A stretch of DNA of 64,000 nucleotides. Source: Elusimicrobium sp. GTDB taxonomy: Bacteria > Elusimicrobiota > Elusimicrobia > Elusimicrobiales > Elusimicrobiaceae. Position numbers and translations under genes: made by a program. The DNA lies in assembly GCA_015062115.1 (NCBI GenBank), contig SUVG01000004.1, positions 62,001 to 126,000 on the forward strand, in the 5' to 3' direction. The notes under the pieces are model-generated. The model saw only the letters and a list, made by a program, of their open reading frames with translations. It did not search any database and had not been told where the DNA came from. The first letter of the stretch is position 1, and the number at the start of each line of letters is the position of its first letter. Below are positions 1 through 7,887 of the stretch, in pieces.

Positions 1-170
1 CTGCCGGGACAGATCCTGCCCAGGCCGCTATGTTTAAGTATATGCCGGTGTTTTTTACCGTGCTTTTTATGAACTTCCCGTCCGGCTTGGTGTTGTATTG
101 GTTGACCAACAGCTTGCTTACTTTCGGGATTCAAACACTTGTTAACCGCAAAATAGCGAAAGCCAACTAA
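1..170 (+). CDS. yidC: YidC/Oxa1-family membrane protein insertase, 3' end only
   Basis: Only the last 55 codons are in the window, read in the frame that stops at 168-170. The peptide carries the hallmark end of YidC: a hydrophobic stretch with FKYMPVFF, then MNFPSGLVLYW, then a basic tail ending NRKIAKAN. YidC inserts and folds proteins in the inner membrane, alone or with SecYEG. It is followed 14 bases later by jag, the usual neighbour of yidC, which supports the call. The N-terminal and periplasmic parts lie upstream of the window. Confidence 0.9.
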   Translation, partial: AGTDPAQAAMFKYMPVFFTVLFMNFPSGLVLYWLTNSLLTFGIQTLVNRKIAKAN

Positions 171-184
171 AGGAGTATTTTATT

Positions 185-1534
185 ATGGCACACAAAATTA
201 AAGTAGAAGCCAAAGAAGTAGCCGATGCAATCGCAAAAGGCTTAAAAGAATTGGGTTTAAGAAGAGATCAAGTAGAAGTAACCGTCTTAAAAACGCCGAA
301 GAAAGGTTTTTTGGGCATAGGTTCCCGCCCGGCTGTGGTAGAATTGCGCCAAAAACGCTGGAGCACGGCTGATTTAGATGCGCAAATCTATATGGACGTC
401 CCGAAGCGCAAATCTAAACCTTCCCGCGGCGGCCGCAAAGACCGCAACTCCCGCGGCGGTCGCAGAGGGGCTCGCCGTACCTCGGATTTGGAAATCCGTA
501 TTCCTCGCGTAGAAAAAGGCCCCAAAGCCAACGAAGCGCAACTTTTGCCCAGTGAGGCTATCCAGAACGCCGTTATCCCGGAAAACTTGAAAGCCCCCAT
601 GCAAGAAGCCAAAGATCACTTGGCCAATGTGTTAAGCCACATGGGCGTAAAAGTGGAAAACTTAAACGTGTGGTGGGACGAAAAACAACAACGCATCTTA
701 CTTACTTTCGATTGCGACCACCCGGCCATTGTTATCGGTAAAGAAGGCAAAACCTTGGAGGCTATTCAATATCTGTCCACCTTGGCTATCAGCCGTCATT
801 TTGATAAACCGATTTCCGTCATCACGGATACGCAAAACTATTGGAGAAAAGCGGAAGATAAAATCGATGCCGAAATTGCCAAAGGTATTGATGCAATTAA
901 GCGTGGGCACAGTGTGTTCCGTTTCCGCCCCATGAGTGCCCAACTGCGCCGCTATATTCACCGCGCGGTGGAAGGCCACGAATATGTGGTAACTGCTTCG
1001 GAAGGGGAAGGCAAATGGCGTAAAGTTACCTTCCGCCCTACCGATAAAGCCACGGCTGATTTCCAAGCCGGTAAAGCCCCGGCAGATTTTGTTCCCGGTG
1101 TAATCGGTGAGGATATCCCCGAAGAAACACAGGAACAAGCCCCTGTTCAGCCCGTGGAAGAAACCCCGGTGCAACCCGTAGAAACAGCCCCCGTTGCCGA
1201 CACTACCCCGGTTGCTGAAACGGCTCCCGTAGCCGAAGAAAACCCGGCGGAAACCACTGCCCCGGAAGCGGTCGCACAAATGCCTGTTGCAGTTGAAGAA
1301 ACGGTGGAAGTAGTCGTGGCGCAAGAACCCGTGGAAGAAAAACAAGAATCTTCTTGCTCTTGCTGCAGCGGTTGTTGCGGTTCCTGCGGGGAAGAACCTG
1401 CCCCGGCTGAAACCCCTGTTGGAGAAGAGGTGGCGCAACCCGCACCTGAAATGCAAGCCCCCGTGGCGGAAACGCCCACTTGCGATTGCGGCCCGTTATT
1501 TGAAACTCCCGCCAACACGGAAGAAAATAAATAA
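185..1534 (+). CDS. jag: Jag/KhpB-type RNA-binding protein (Jag_N-KH-R3H) with long acidic Cys-bearing tail
   Basis: The protein has 449 residues. The Jag_N domain spans about residues 1-52. A basic Arg/Gly-rich linker follows, then a KH domain with the IGKEGK loop near 183-188 and an R3H motif (RRYIH) near 256. The family binds RNA in the cytoplasm and is nearly always coupled to yidC. The usual Jag is about 200-300 residues. Here roughly 150 residues are added after the R3H domain, made of Pro/Val/Glu/Thr repeats (variants of PVAETAPV) with a cluster of seven cysteines in CSCCSGCCGSCG and a later CDCG. The tail is unexplained and may bind metal or be a flexible acidic linker. The start is set by AAGGAG ten bases upstream. 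A hairpin terminator follows the stop. Confidence 0.9.
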   Translation: MAHKIKVEAKEVADAIAKGLKELGLRRDQVEVTVLKTPKKGFLGIGSRPAVVELRQKRWSTADLDAQIYMDVPKRKSKPSRGGRKDRNSRGGRRGARRTSDLEIRIPRVEKGPKANEAQLLPSEAIQNAVIPENLKAPMQEAKDHLANVLSHMGVKVENLNVWWDEKQQRILLTFDCDHPAIVIGKEGKTLEAIQYLSTLAISRHFDKPISVITDTQNYWRKAEDKIDAEIAKGIDAIKRGHSVFRFRPMSAQLRRYIHRAVEGHEYVVTASEGEGKWRKVTFRPTDKATADFQAGKAPADFVPGVIGEDIPEETQEQAPVQPVEETPVQPVETAPVADTTPVAETAPVAEENPAETTAPEAVAQMPVAVEETVEVVVAQEPVEEKQESSCSCCSGCCGSCGEEPAPAETPVGEEVAQPAPEMQAPVAETPTCDCGPLFETPANTEENK

Positions 1535-1552
1535 ACCAATTGTTTTTAAGAT

Positions 1553-1586
1553 AAACAGGCACAGGTAAAAACTGTGCCTGTTTTTG
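1553..1586 (+). terminator. Rho-independent terminator after jag
   Basis: AACAGGCACAG pairs with CTGTGCCTGTT around a short A-rich loop and is followed by a T tract. It separates yidC-jag from mnmE. Confidence 0.8.
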
Positions 1587-1667
1587 TTTTCCAGAGTCTA
1601 TAAAATACCTTTCGTTTTTCTTTGCGCGCGTGCGTACGGAAAATATCCTAAAAAAGCCCCTCAAAAA

Positions 1668-1682
1668 TGATAAAATATATCT
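1668..1682 (+). promoter_or_regulatory. Extended -10 promoter next to the mnmE start
   Basis: TGATAAAAT fits an extended -10 element. Its hexamer ends six bases before the mnmE ATG and there is no Shine-Dalgarno sequence, so the transcript may be leaderless. No good -35 is visible. Confidence 0.45.
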
Positions 1683-3026
1683 ATGCAAACAACCATCTGC
1701 GCATTGGCAACGGGTGCGGGCGGAGCGGTGGCTTTAGTGCGCCTTTCCGGCCCGGACGCTTTGTCTATTCTTTCTAAAGTTACCCGTCGGCAAACCGCCT
1801 GGTCTCCCCGTGTGCAAACTTTTTGCACTATCTACGACGGAGAAACCGTATTGGATAAAGCCCTCGTTACCTACTTTCAAAGCCCTCACTCTTTTACCGG
1901 GGAAGATGTAGTGGAATTTGCCCTGCACGCTTCCTCTTACATCAAAGGCAGACTGTTGGAACTTTTGTGCGAAGCCGGTGCCGTGCCTGCCAAAAGGGGG
2001 GAATTTTCCCAACGGGCTTTTTTGAACGGAAAAATGGATTTGTTGGAAGCACAAGGTTTGTGCGATTTGATTGCCTCGGGTAACAAAGCCGCTCATAAAT
2101 TGGCGATGGACAGTTTGGACGGAAAATTGACCGCGGAAGTGGAAAAAATCCGCACCACCCTAGCGGAACTGTTGGCCCAAATAGAAGTGCGTTTAGATGA
2201 TGTTGATGAAGAAATGGTACCGCTTGCGCAAAGTTTTGTAGCAGAAGAAATAAACAAAGCCATGTGCGTAATTAAAAAATTAGCGGATACTTTTTCCGTC
2301 GGTAAATTTATTAAAGAAGGCCTCAAAGTGGCTATCGTGGGCGTGCCCAACAGCGGTAAGTCCAGTTTGCTTAATGCCCTTGTGGGCTTTGACCGTGCCA
2401 TCGTGGCCGATGCGTGTGGTACCACGCGCGACACGGTGGAAGAAACCTTGGAAATCAACGGTCAAAAAATTATTTTAACCGATACGGCCGGTATTCGCGA
2501 ACATGCGCTTGACCCGGCCGAACAGGAAGGTATGCGCCGCAGTATGCGTGCCATGGAGCAGGCTGATGTGGTGGTGTTTGTGTTAGATTCTTCCCGTCCG
2601 CTTACAGAGGAAGAAAATGCTTTGTGGCAGGATATCAAAGCCCAAGAAAAGCGCGTGCTTATCGTGCATAACAAAACCGATTTGTCGGCTAAAGGAAATC
2701 TTCCGCAAGGGGCGGAAAAATATCAAACTCTGCCTGTTTCGTGCAAAACGGGTGAAGGGCTTGCGGAATTAAAAAAAGCCCTCACGGCCGATGTAACCGC
2801 CGCCCAAACCGAAGGCGGGTTAATGATTTCCAATCTGCGCCATTTTGAGGCGCTCTTGCGCGCTCAAACCGAATTGGAAAGCGCACTCCTTCGCCAAGAA
2901 GACGGAGGCGAAATCGTGGCCGAGCATTTGCGCGGTGCGATTATTTACTTAAAAGATTTAATCGGCGAAGTAACCCCGGACGATGTTTTGGGGATTATCT
3001 TTTCCAAATTCTGTATGGGAAAATAG
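1683..3026 (+). CDS. mnmE: tRNA uridine-5-carboxymethylaminomethyl modification GTPase MnmE (TrmE)
   Basis: The protein has 447 residues, full length for the family. An N-terminal tetrahydrofolate-binding TrmE domain (about 1-120) is followed by a helical domain interrupted by a G domain. The G domain has the P loop GVPNSGKSS near 220-228, DTAG near 270 and NKTD near 330. The C terminus ends FCMGK with the conserved cysteine at 444. With MnmG it installs cmnm5/nm5 groups on wobble U34 of several tRNAs in the cytoplasm. mnmG starts two bases after its stop, so the partners are co-expressed. The start lacks a ribosome binding site and lies six bases after a TAAAAT hexamer. Confidence 0.96.
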   Translation: MQTTICALATGAGGAVALVRLSGPDALSILSKVTRRQTAWSPRVQTFCTIYDGETVLDKALVTYFQSPHSFTGEDVVEFALHASSYIKGRLLELLCEAGAVPAKRGEFSQRAFLNGKMDLLEAQGLCDLIASGNKAAHKLAMDSLDGKLTAEVEKIRTTLAELLAQIEVRLDDVDEEMVPLAQSFVAEEINKAMCVIKKLADTFSVGKFIKEGLKVAIVGVPNSGKSSLLNALVGFDRAIVADACGTTRDTVEETLEINGQKIILTDTAGIREHALDPAEQEGMRRSMRAMEQADVVVFVLDSSRPLTEEENALWQDIKAQEKRVLIVHNKTDLSAKGNLPQGAEKYQTLPVSCKTGEGLAELKKALTADVTAAQTEGGLMISNLRHFEALLRAQTELESALLRQEDGGEIVAEHLRGAIIYLKDLIGEVTPDDVLGIIFSKFCMGK

Positions 3027-3028
3027 AA

Positions 3029-4825
3029 ATGTTTGTTTGTGAAGAAAAATATGATGTGATTGTAATTGGCGGCGGGCACGCCGGTTGTGAAGCGGCACTT
3101 GCTTCAGCCAAATTGGGTGCTAAAACCCTTCTCTTAACCCAAAGCCTGGATACCGTAGCCCAAATGTCCTGCAACCCTTCTATCGGCGGAATTGCCAAAG
3201 GGCAAATCGTGCGTGAAATTGATGCCTTGGGCGGCGCCATGGGCCGCGTGACTGATTATTCTGCCTTGCACTACCATATGCTTAACACCGGCAAAGGCCC
3301 GGCGGTACACTCCCCGCGTGTCCAATGCGATAAAAAAGTTTATCAATTTACTTTCAAACATCTTTTGGAATTGCAACCCAATTTGGATATCATGCAAGAC
3401 GAAGCCGTACAAATCGCCACGACCGATAACGGAGTTGGCGGCGTAAGAACTTTGCGTAATACTTTCTATCAGGCTAAAACGGTAATACTTACTTGCGGAA
3501 CTTTTTTGGCGGGCAGTATCCACATCGGTACGGAGCAGTTCCGCGGCGGACGCTACAACGATATGCCCTCGGACGAACTGGCCAAAGATTTGCGCGAAGG
3601 TTTGGGCTTAAATATCTTACGCTTTAAGACGGGCACTCCCATGCGTATCAATGCGCGCGGGTTAGATTATTCCAAATTCCGTCTGCAACCGTCGGACGAT
3701 CCCCTGCAACCCATTTCCCACTTTACGGATGTAAACGAACAGAAAAAACGCAAGTTTCTAAGTTGCTATGTTACCCGCACGACTTTGGAAACGGATAAAA
3801 TTTTGCGCGAGAACTTCCAACGCTCCGCTATGTATAGCGGAAATATCCATGGCTTGGGGCCGCGGTATTGTCCGTCGGTAGAAGACAAAATTAAAAAATT
3901 TCCCGATGTTACCAGCCACCCGCTCTTTTTAGAGCCCGAAGGGTTTGATACCGAGGAGTATTATATCCAAGGTTTTTCTACCAGTATGCCCGAAGAAGTA
4001 CAGCGCGCCCTTATTAAATCTGTTCCCGGTATGGAAAATGCCACTATCACGCGCCCCGGATATGCTATCGAGTACGATTTTTCCGACCCGATGGATCTTT
4101 ACCCTCACTTGGAAAGCAAGCGTATTCCCGGCCTGTTTATGGCAGGGCAAATTAACGGCACCACCGGCTATGAAGAAGCCGGCGGACAGGGGCTGATTGC
4201 CGGTATCAATGCGGCGCGTAAAGTGCAAGGCAAAGAGCCTTTCGTCTTGCGCCGCGACGAAGCCTATATCGGGGTGTTGATTGATGACCTGGTCAACAAA
4301 GGGGTCAATGAGCCTTACCGCATGTTTACTTCCCGCGCGGAATATCGTATTTTACTCCGTAATGATAATGCCGACTTGCGCCTTACTCCTCATGCGTTGG
4401 AATTGGGTATGTTGGACGAAAAATACAAAGTGCCCTTTGAAAAATACCGTGCCCTTACGCAAAAACTAATCGAACACCCCAATGCCGATGTAACGCAAGA
4501 ACTGGCGGACGATTTTGCCCCGTGGACGGTGGAAAAAGCCCGTACCCATGCGGATATTCATTTGAAGTATGCCGGTTATTACGAACGGAATAAAAAAGAT
4601 GCCCAGCGCTTGGCGGATATGGACGCCGTTAAAATTCCCGAAGGGTTCGACCCTTCCGCGGTGCGCGGTATTTTGTTTGAAAGTTCCCAAAAATTACGCG
4701 AAGTAAAACCGCAAACCTTGGGCCAAGCCAGCCGTATCCCGGGGGTAACGCCGGCCGATATTCAGTTGTTGGCCGTACACATAGAACGCTTTAGGAGGCT
4801 GAAAAATGTTCAAAAAACTAACTGA
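3029..4825 (+). CDS. mnmG: tRNA uridine-5-carboxymethylaminomethyl modification enzyme MnmG (GidA)
   Basis: This is an FAD-dependent partner of MnmE in U34 tRNA modification. The 598 residues start with a Rossmann FAD motif, GGGHAGCEAA (about 14-23). The GidA signatures follow: SCNPSIGGIAKG near 46-57, CGTFLAGSIHIG, and GLGPRYCPSVEDK near 275-287 with the functional cysteine. The C-terminal helical domain that docks MnmE and tRNA is present, slightly short of the ~620-630 of many relatives. Only a weak GGAAAATAGAA precedes the start, consistent with translational coupling to mnmE. The 3' end overlaps rsmG by 20 bases. Confidence 0.96.
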   Translation: MFVCEEKYDVIVIGGGHAGCEAALASAKLGAKTLLLTQSLDTVAQMSCNPSIGGIAKGQIVREIDALGGAMGRVTDYSALHYHMLNTGKGPAVHSPRVQCDKKVYQFTFKHLLELQPNLDIMQDEAVQIATTDNGVGGVRTLRNTFYQAKTVILTCGTFLAGSIHIGTEQFRGGRYNDMPSDELAKDLREGLGLNILRFKTGTPMRINARGLDYSKFRLQPSDDPLQPISHFTDVNEQKKRKFLSCYVTRTTLETDKILRENFQRSAMYSGNIHGLGPRYCPSVEDKIKKFPDVTSHPLFLEPEGFDTEEYYIQGFSTSMPEEVQRALIKSVPGMENATITRPGYAIEYDFSDPMDLYPHLESKRIPGLFMAGQINGTTGYEEAGGQGLIAGINAARKVQGKEPFVLRRDEAYIGVLIDDLVNKGVNEPYRMFTSRAEYRILLRNDNADLRLTPHALELGMLDEKYKVPFEKYRALTQKLIEHPNADVTQELADDFAPWTVEKARTHADIHLKYAGYYERNKKDAQRLADMDAVKIPEGFDPSAVRGILFESSQKLREVKPQTLGQASRIPGVTPADIQLLAVHIERFRRLKNVQKTN

Positions 4826-5453
4826 TTTTGCCCAAAGCGTCTGTTTGACCGTTAGCGAAGAACAAGCCAAACTGTTGGTTGCTTATGCGGAGCGTGTGTG
4901 GCAGAAAAAAGATTTTTTGAATTTAACCAGTGCCGCTGATTTGCAGGAAGTCCTCTCCCGCCATATTTGCGACGGGCTCGCAGGAGCCGCCAAAGTGTAT
5001 GCCATGTCCCGTGTAAAAGGATTGGAAACTTTTACCTTGGCCGATGTCGGCTCGGGGGCGGGGTATATCGGCTTAACCATGGCGATATCCTTGCCTCAAG
5101 CGCAAATAACCTTGGTGGAAAGCATCGAAAAACGCTGTTCGTTTATGAACTGGGCCATTATGAATTTGGGCCTTAAAAATGTGAAAGTAAAAAATGCGCG
5201 TTTAGGTCAACACGGTCATTTCCAGTTTGATTTCGTAACCGAACGCGCGATGGGCCAACTTCCCGATATTTTGGGAATTTGTTTGAGTGCCGTTCGCCCG
5301 GGCGGGGTATTTATGGCCTACCAGGGGGAACACCCGCAGGCCGACCAAACCGACCCGGCCAAATACGGTGCGCAATTGCTGGGCGTGGAAAAATATACAC
5401 TCCCTGCCGATGACAAAAAAAGACATTTTACCTTATTTGGAAAGAACGAGTAA
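4806..5453 (+). CDS. rsmG: 16S rRNA (guanine-527-N7)-methyltransferase RsmG (GidB)
   Basis: The 215-residue class I SAM methyltransferase methylates G527 of 16S rRNA; loss in other bacteria gives low-level streptomycin resistance. The SAM-binding motif ADVGSGAGYIGL lies near residues 77-88, followed by the acidic strand end TLVESIEKR. The start is supported by AGGAGG eight bases upstream, inside the end of mnmG. The order mnmE-mnmG-rsmG is the conserved one found near many replication origins. Its stop shares one base with the next ATG. Confidence 0.93.
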   Translation: MFKKLTDFAQSVCLTVSEEQAKLLVAYAERVWQKKDFLNLTSAADLQEVLSRHICDGLAGAAKVYAMSRVKGLETFTLADVGSGAGYIGLTMAISLPQAQITLVESIEKRCSFMNWAIMNLGLKNVKVKNARLGQHGHFQFDFVTERAMGQLPDILGICLSAVRPGGVFMAYQGEHPQADQTDPAKYGAQLLGVEKYTLPADDKKRHFTLFGKNE

Positions 5454-6745
5454 TGGATATTGTTAGGAAGATAACGGTTATTTTATGGATTTTAGCGGGC
5501 ATGCTCATCATGCCGCCGCTTCTGCGCTCTTTTGGCTTAAAACCTGCCGAAATGGTGAAATCCTTTTTCTCTTCCAAAACCGAAACCCCTTCCGCCCAAC
5601 AGGATCTCGCAAAAGAAGCACCTGTTCCTGCCGAAGAAAAACCTGCAGAAAAGCCGAAACCGCTTGCCCATGAAGAAGAAATGCAACCTTACGACCCGGA
5701 AGATGAAAAAGCCTTTAACGAGATGATTTCCGGGTTGGAAGAAATATCCCATGTAGCGCCCGAACGGGGATTGGAACTGTTGCCCACGCAAGTACACCGT
5801 CCGGCTGATTCCGCCAAAAAGGTGCGTTGGTCTCCGCCGCCTCCCGGTTTTTTAACGGACGATACTTTTAACTATCTTATTTATCGGGAAAAAAATCCCG
5901 TTACGCCCAAAATTAAAACCGTGCTCGACACTATCCACGGGAATTTAATGTTGGACTTAACCCCCTTTACCATTTTGATTAAGCCCAATAAAATTTTGGT
6001 AATGATTTTCGGCCGAAAAGAAAGTTACATGGATTTTACCAAACACCCTTCGTGGTCGGGGGCATCGTCGGATTTGCGCTCCGATACTATGTATGTAATC
6101 GAAGGACACGATTTTTATGCCTTATCCGTACACGAACTCACCCACCTTTATTTTGACGGATACTTTTTGCCTACCATTTCGCCGTTGTGGCTTTCGGAAG
6201 GCATGGCTGTTTATATGCAGATTCACTCCACAAAGCAAAAACCGGGGTGGTTGGATAGAAGTATGCGCCGCATCGTAAAGGGGGATATTATCCCGTTGGA
6301 GGAGATGACGGTTACCGAGGACTTAAGTTCCCTTTCCACGCGACAGGCCGAATTGTGGTACACGCAGGCTTACAGTTTAATGGATTATTTACTTAACAAA
6401 CGCACCCGCGACGAATTTTATAAATTTTGTAATGAACTGAAGGCCAAAACGCCTATTCATCAGGCCTTGTATCGTGCCTATGGTATGCCTTTTAACAAAG
6501 TGAGCGTGCTTCAAAATGTATGGTTGCACGAACTTCAACGGGCTTATAAAGCGGGGGAAATCTTGCAGCAAAAACCTGCTCCCAAGCACGCCCCGCATCA
6601 CACAGGGAAACCGCCGCGCACCTCACCGCCGCCCAAACCGAGCGCAAAACCGCCCCACCGAAAAGGGCCGCCGCCACCTCCTAAAAAAACGAAAATAAAC
6701 AAATTGGAGATGGTACCCACCAATGCATATAAGGGAGGATTTTAA
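5453..6745 (+). CDS. Membrane-anchored peptidase-MA-like (gluzincin) HExxH metallopeptidase
   Basis: The protein has 430 residues. One hydrophobic segment at about 5-25 probably anchors it in the inner membrane with the rest outside. An acidic Pro/Glu/Lys linker follows, then a catalytic region with HELTH at 227-231 and a glutamate in WLSEGMA at 249. The spacing HExxH-17-E is the gluzincin (peptidase MA) zinc pattern. The last ~60 residues are an extreme Pro/Lys/His-rich tail. The gene is embedded between rsmG and rsmH with one-base overlaps on both sides, so it is co-expressed with rRNA methylases and division genes. Its substrate is unknown; the linker could suit a cell-wall-spanning location. 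Confidence 0.7.
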   Translation: MDIVRKITVILWILAGMLIMPPLLRSFGLKPAEMVKSFFSSKTETPSAQQDLAKEAPVPAEEKPAEKPKPLAHEEEMQPYDPEDEKAFNEMISGLEEISHVAPERGLELLPTQVHRPADSAKKVRWSPPPPGFLTDDTFNYLIYREKNPVTPKIKTVLDTIHGNLMLDLTPFTILIKPNKILVMIFGRKESYMDFTKHPSWSGASSDLRSDTMYVIEGHDFYALSVHELTHLYFDGYFLPTISPLWLSEGMAVYMQIHSTKQKPGWLDRSMRRIVKGDIIPLEEMTVTEDLSSLSTRQAELWYTQAYSLMDYLLNKRTRDEFYKFCNELKAKTPIHQALYRAYGMPFNKVSVLQNVWLHELQRAYKAGEILQQKPAPKHAPHHTGKPPRTSPPPKPSAKPPHRKGPPPPPKKTKINKLEMVPTNAYKGGF

Positions 6746-7629
6746 TGAATCAAATTTGGACGCATATTCCTATCATGGCGCCAGAAATTGCCGACTTGTT
6801 GCTGACCAACCCTTCCGGTGTGTATGTGGACGGTACGCTGGGGTTAGGGGGACATACCAAGTACTTTTTATCCCGTTTGTCCGCCCAAGCGCGCGTTTTA
6901 GGGTTTGATAAAGACGAGGAAGCCTTGAAAATGGCCCAAGAACGGGTGGGAGATGCCCGCCTGCAGGTTTATCACAAAAGTTACACAGAAGCCCCGCAAG
7001 TGCTTCAAGAATTGGGCATTGGCGGCGCGGACGGAGCATTATTTGATTTAGGTTTGAGTTCTTATCAGTTGGATAACCCTGCCCGCGGTTTTAGCATCAT
7101 GGGAAACGGCCCTTTGGATATGCGTTTTGATTTACAAAACCCGCTTTCGGCATCGGTAATCGTAAACACTTGGCCCATGGCCGAGTTGGAAAGAATTTTG
7201 AAAGATTACGGCGAAGAACGCAACTATACCAAAATCGCTTTGGCTATTATGCGTGCCCGCAAAGAAGCCCCCATTGAAACCACCGAACAGTTAAAAAATG
7301 TGGTGGAAAGTGTTTGCCCTCGCCACGGTAAAACCCACCCGGCTACGCAAACTTTCCAAGCCTTGCGTATTGCTTGTAACCAGGAACTCCAAACGGTGGA
7401 AACGGTGCTTAATTCGTTGGGGGCAATCCTTCGTCCCGGCGGGAGAGCCGCCGTGCTAACCTTTCACTCATTGGAAGACCGCTTGGTAAAAAATTATTTT
7501 AAGATGCTTTCCAAAACGGGCGATTGGAAACTGATTAACAAACATGCTTTGGCTCCTTCTTACGAAGAAGTACGCCAAAACCGTCGTTCCCGCAGTGCCA
7601 AATTACGGGTGATAGAGAGAATAAAATGA
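6745..7629 (+). CDS. rsmH: 16S rRNA (cytosine-1402-N4)-methyltransferase RsmH (MraW)
   Basis: This 294-residue SAM methyltransferase modifies C1402 of 16S rRNA. Recognisable family blocks are MAPEIADLLL near the start, YVDGTLGLGGHT (SAM site), FDLGLSSYQLDNPARGFS, and TFHSLEDRLVKNYF near 240. GGGAGG sits upstream of the ATG, which overlaps the previous stop as TAATG. It is the first gene of the dcw (division and cell wall) series, as in most bacteria; mraZ, often just upstream, is missing and the peptidase gene is in its place. Confidence 0.96.
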   Translation: MNQIWTHIPIMAPEIADLLLTNPSGVYVDGTLGLGGHTKYFLSRLSAQARVLGFDKDEEALKMAQERVGDARLQVYHKSYTEAPQVLQELGIGGADGALFDLGLSSYQLDNPARGFSIMGNGPLDMRFDLQNPLSASVIVNTWPMAELERILKDYGEERNYTKIALAIMRARKEAPIETTEQLKNVVESVCPRHGKTHPATQTFQALRIACNQELQTVETVLNSLGAILRPGGRAAVLTFHSLEDRLVKNYFKMLSKTGDWKLINKHALAPSYEEVRQNRRSRSAKLRVIERIK

Positions 7630-7886
7630 AGAAATATTTTGTCTTGTTGTTTGTTTTGTGTCTGTTTGTATTTGGGGTAGCGGTACTTCGCACCGAAATA
7701 AACCGTTCCGGGCGCGAAATCAGCCACTTGCAAAACGAAGTGGAAGTGAAAGAAGCCCGTAACCAATATTTGCAGTTGCAAATTTCCCGTTTGGCAAGCC
7801 CCGGCAATATTTCTGCCTTGGCACAGGAAAAATTGGGTTTGGTTCCGGCTAAACCCCACCAAGTGATTATATTGGATAATAAATAA
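7626..7886 (+). CDS. ftsL: FtsL-like cell division protein
   Basis: The 86-residue bitopic protein has a short basic N terminus, one membrane segment (about 4-22) and a heptad-patterned region suited to a coiled coil (about 27-60). This is the architecture of FtsL/DivIC proteins that scaffold the FtsQLB-FtsWI complex. Sequence conservation in the family is low; the call rests on shape and position between rsmH and ftsI. The ATG overlaps the rsmH stop by four bases (ATGA). Confidence 0.8.
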   Translation: MKKYFVLLFVLCLFVFGVAVLRTEINRSGREISHLQNEVEVKEARNQYLQLQISRLASPGNISALAQEKLGLVPAKPHQVIILDNK

Positions 7887-7887
7887 T

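Noticed and set aside
698-1456. Minus-strand open frame (252 codons) opposite jag
   Set aside because: Low-complexity Arg/Phe/Gly mirror of the jag tail and KH region; not a gene.
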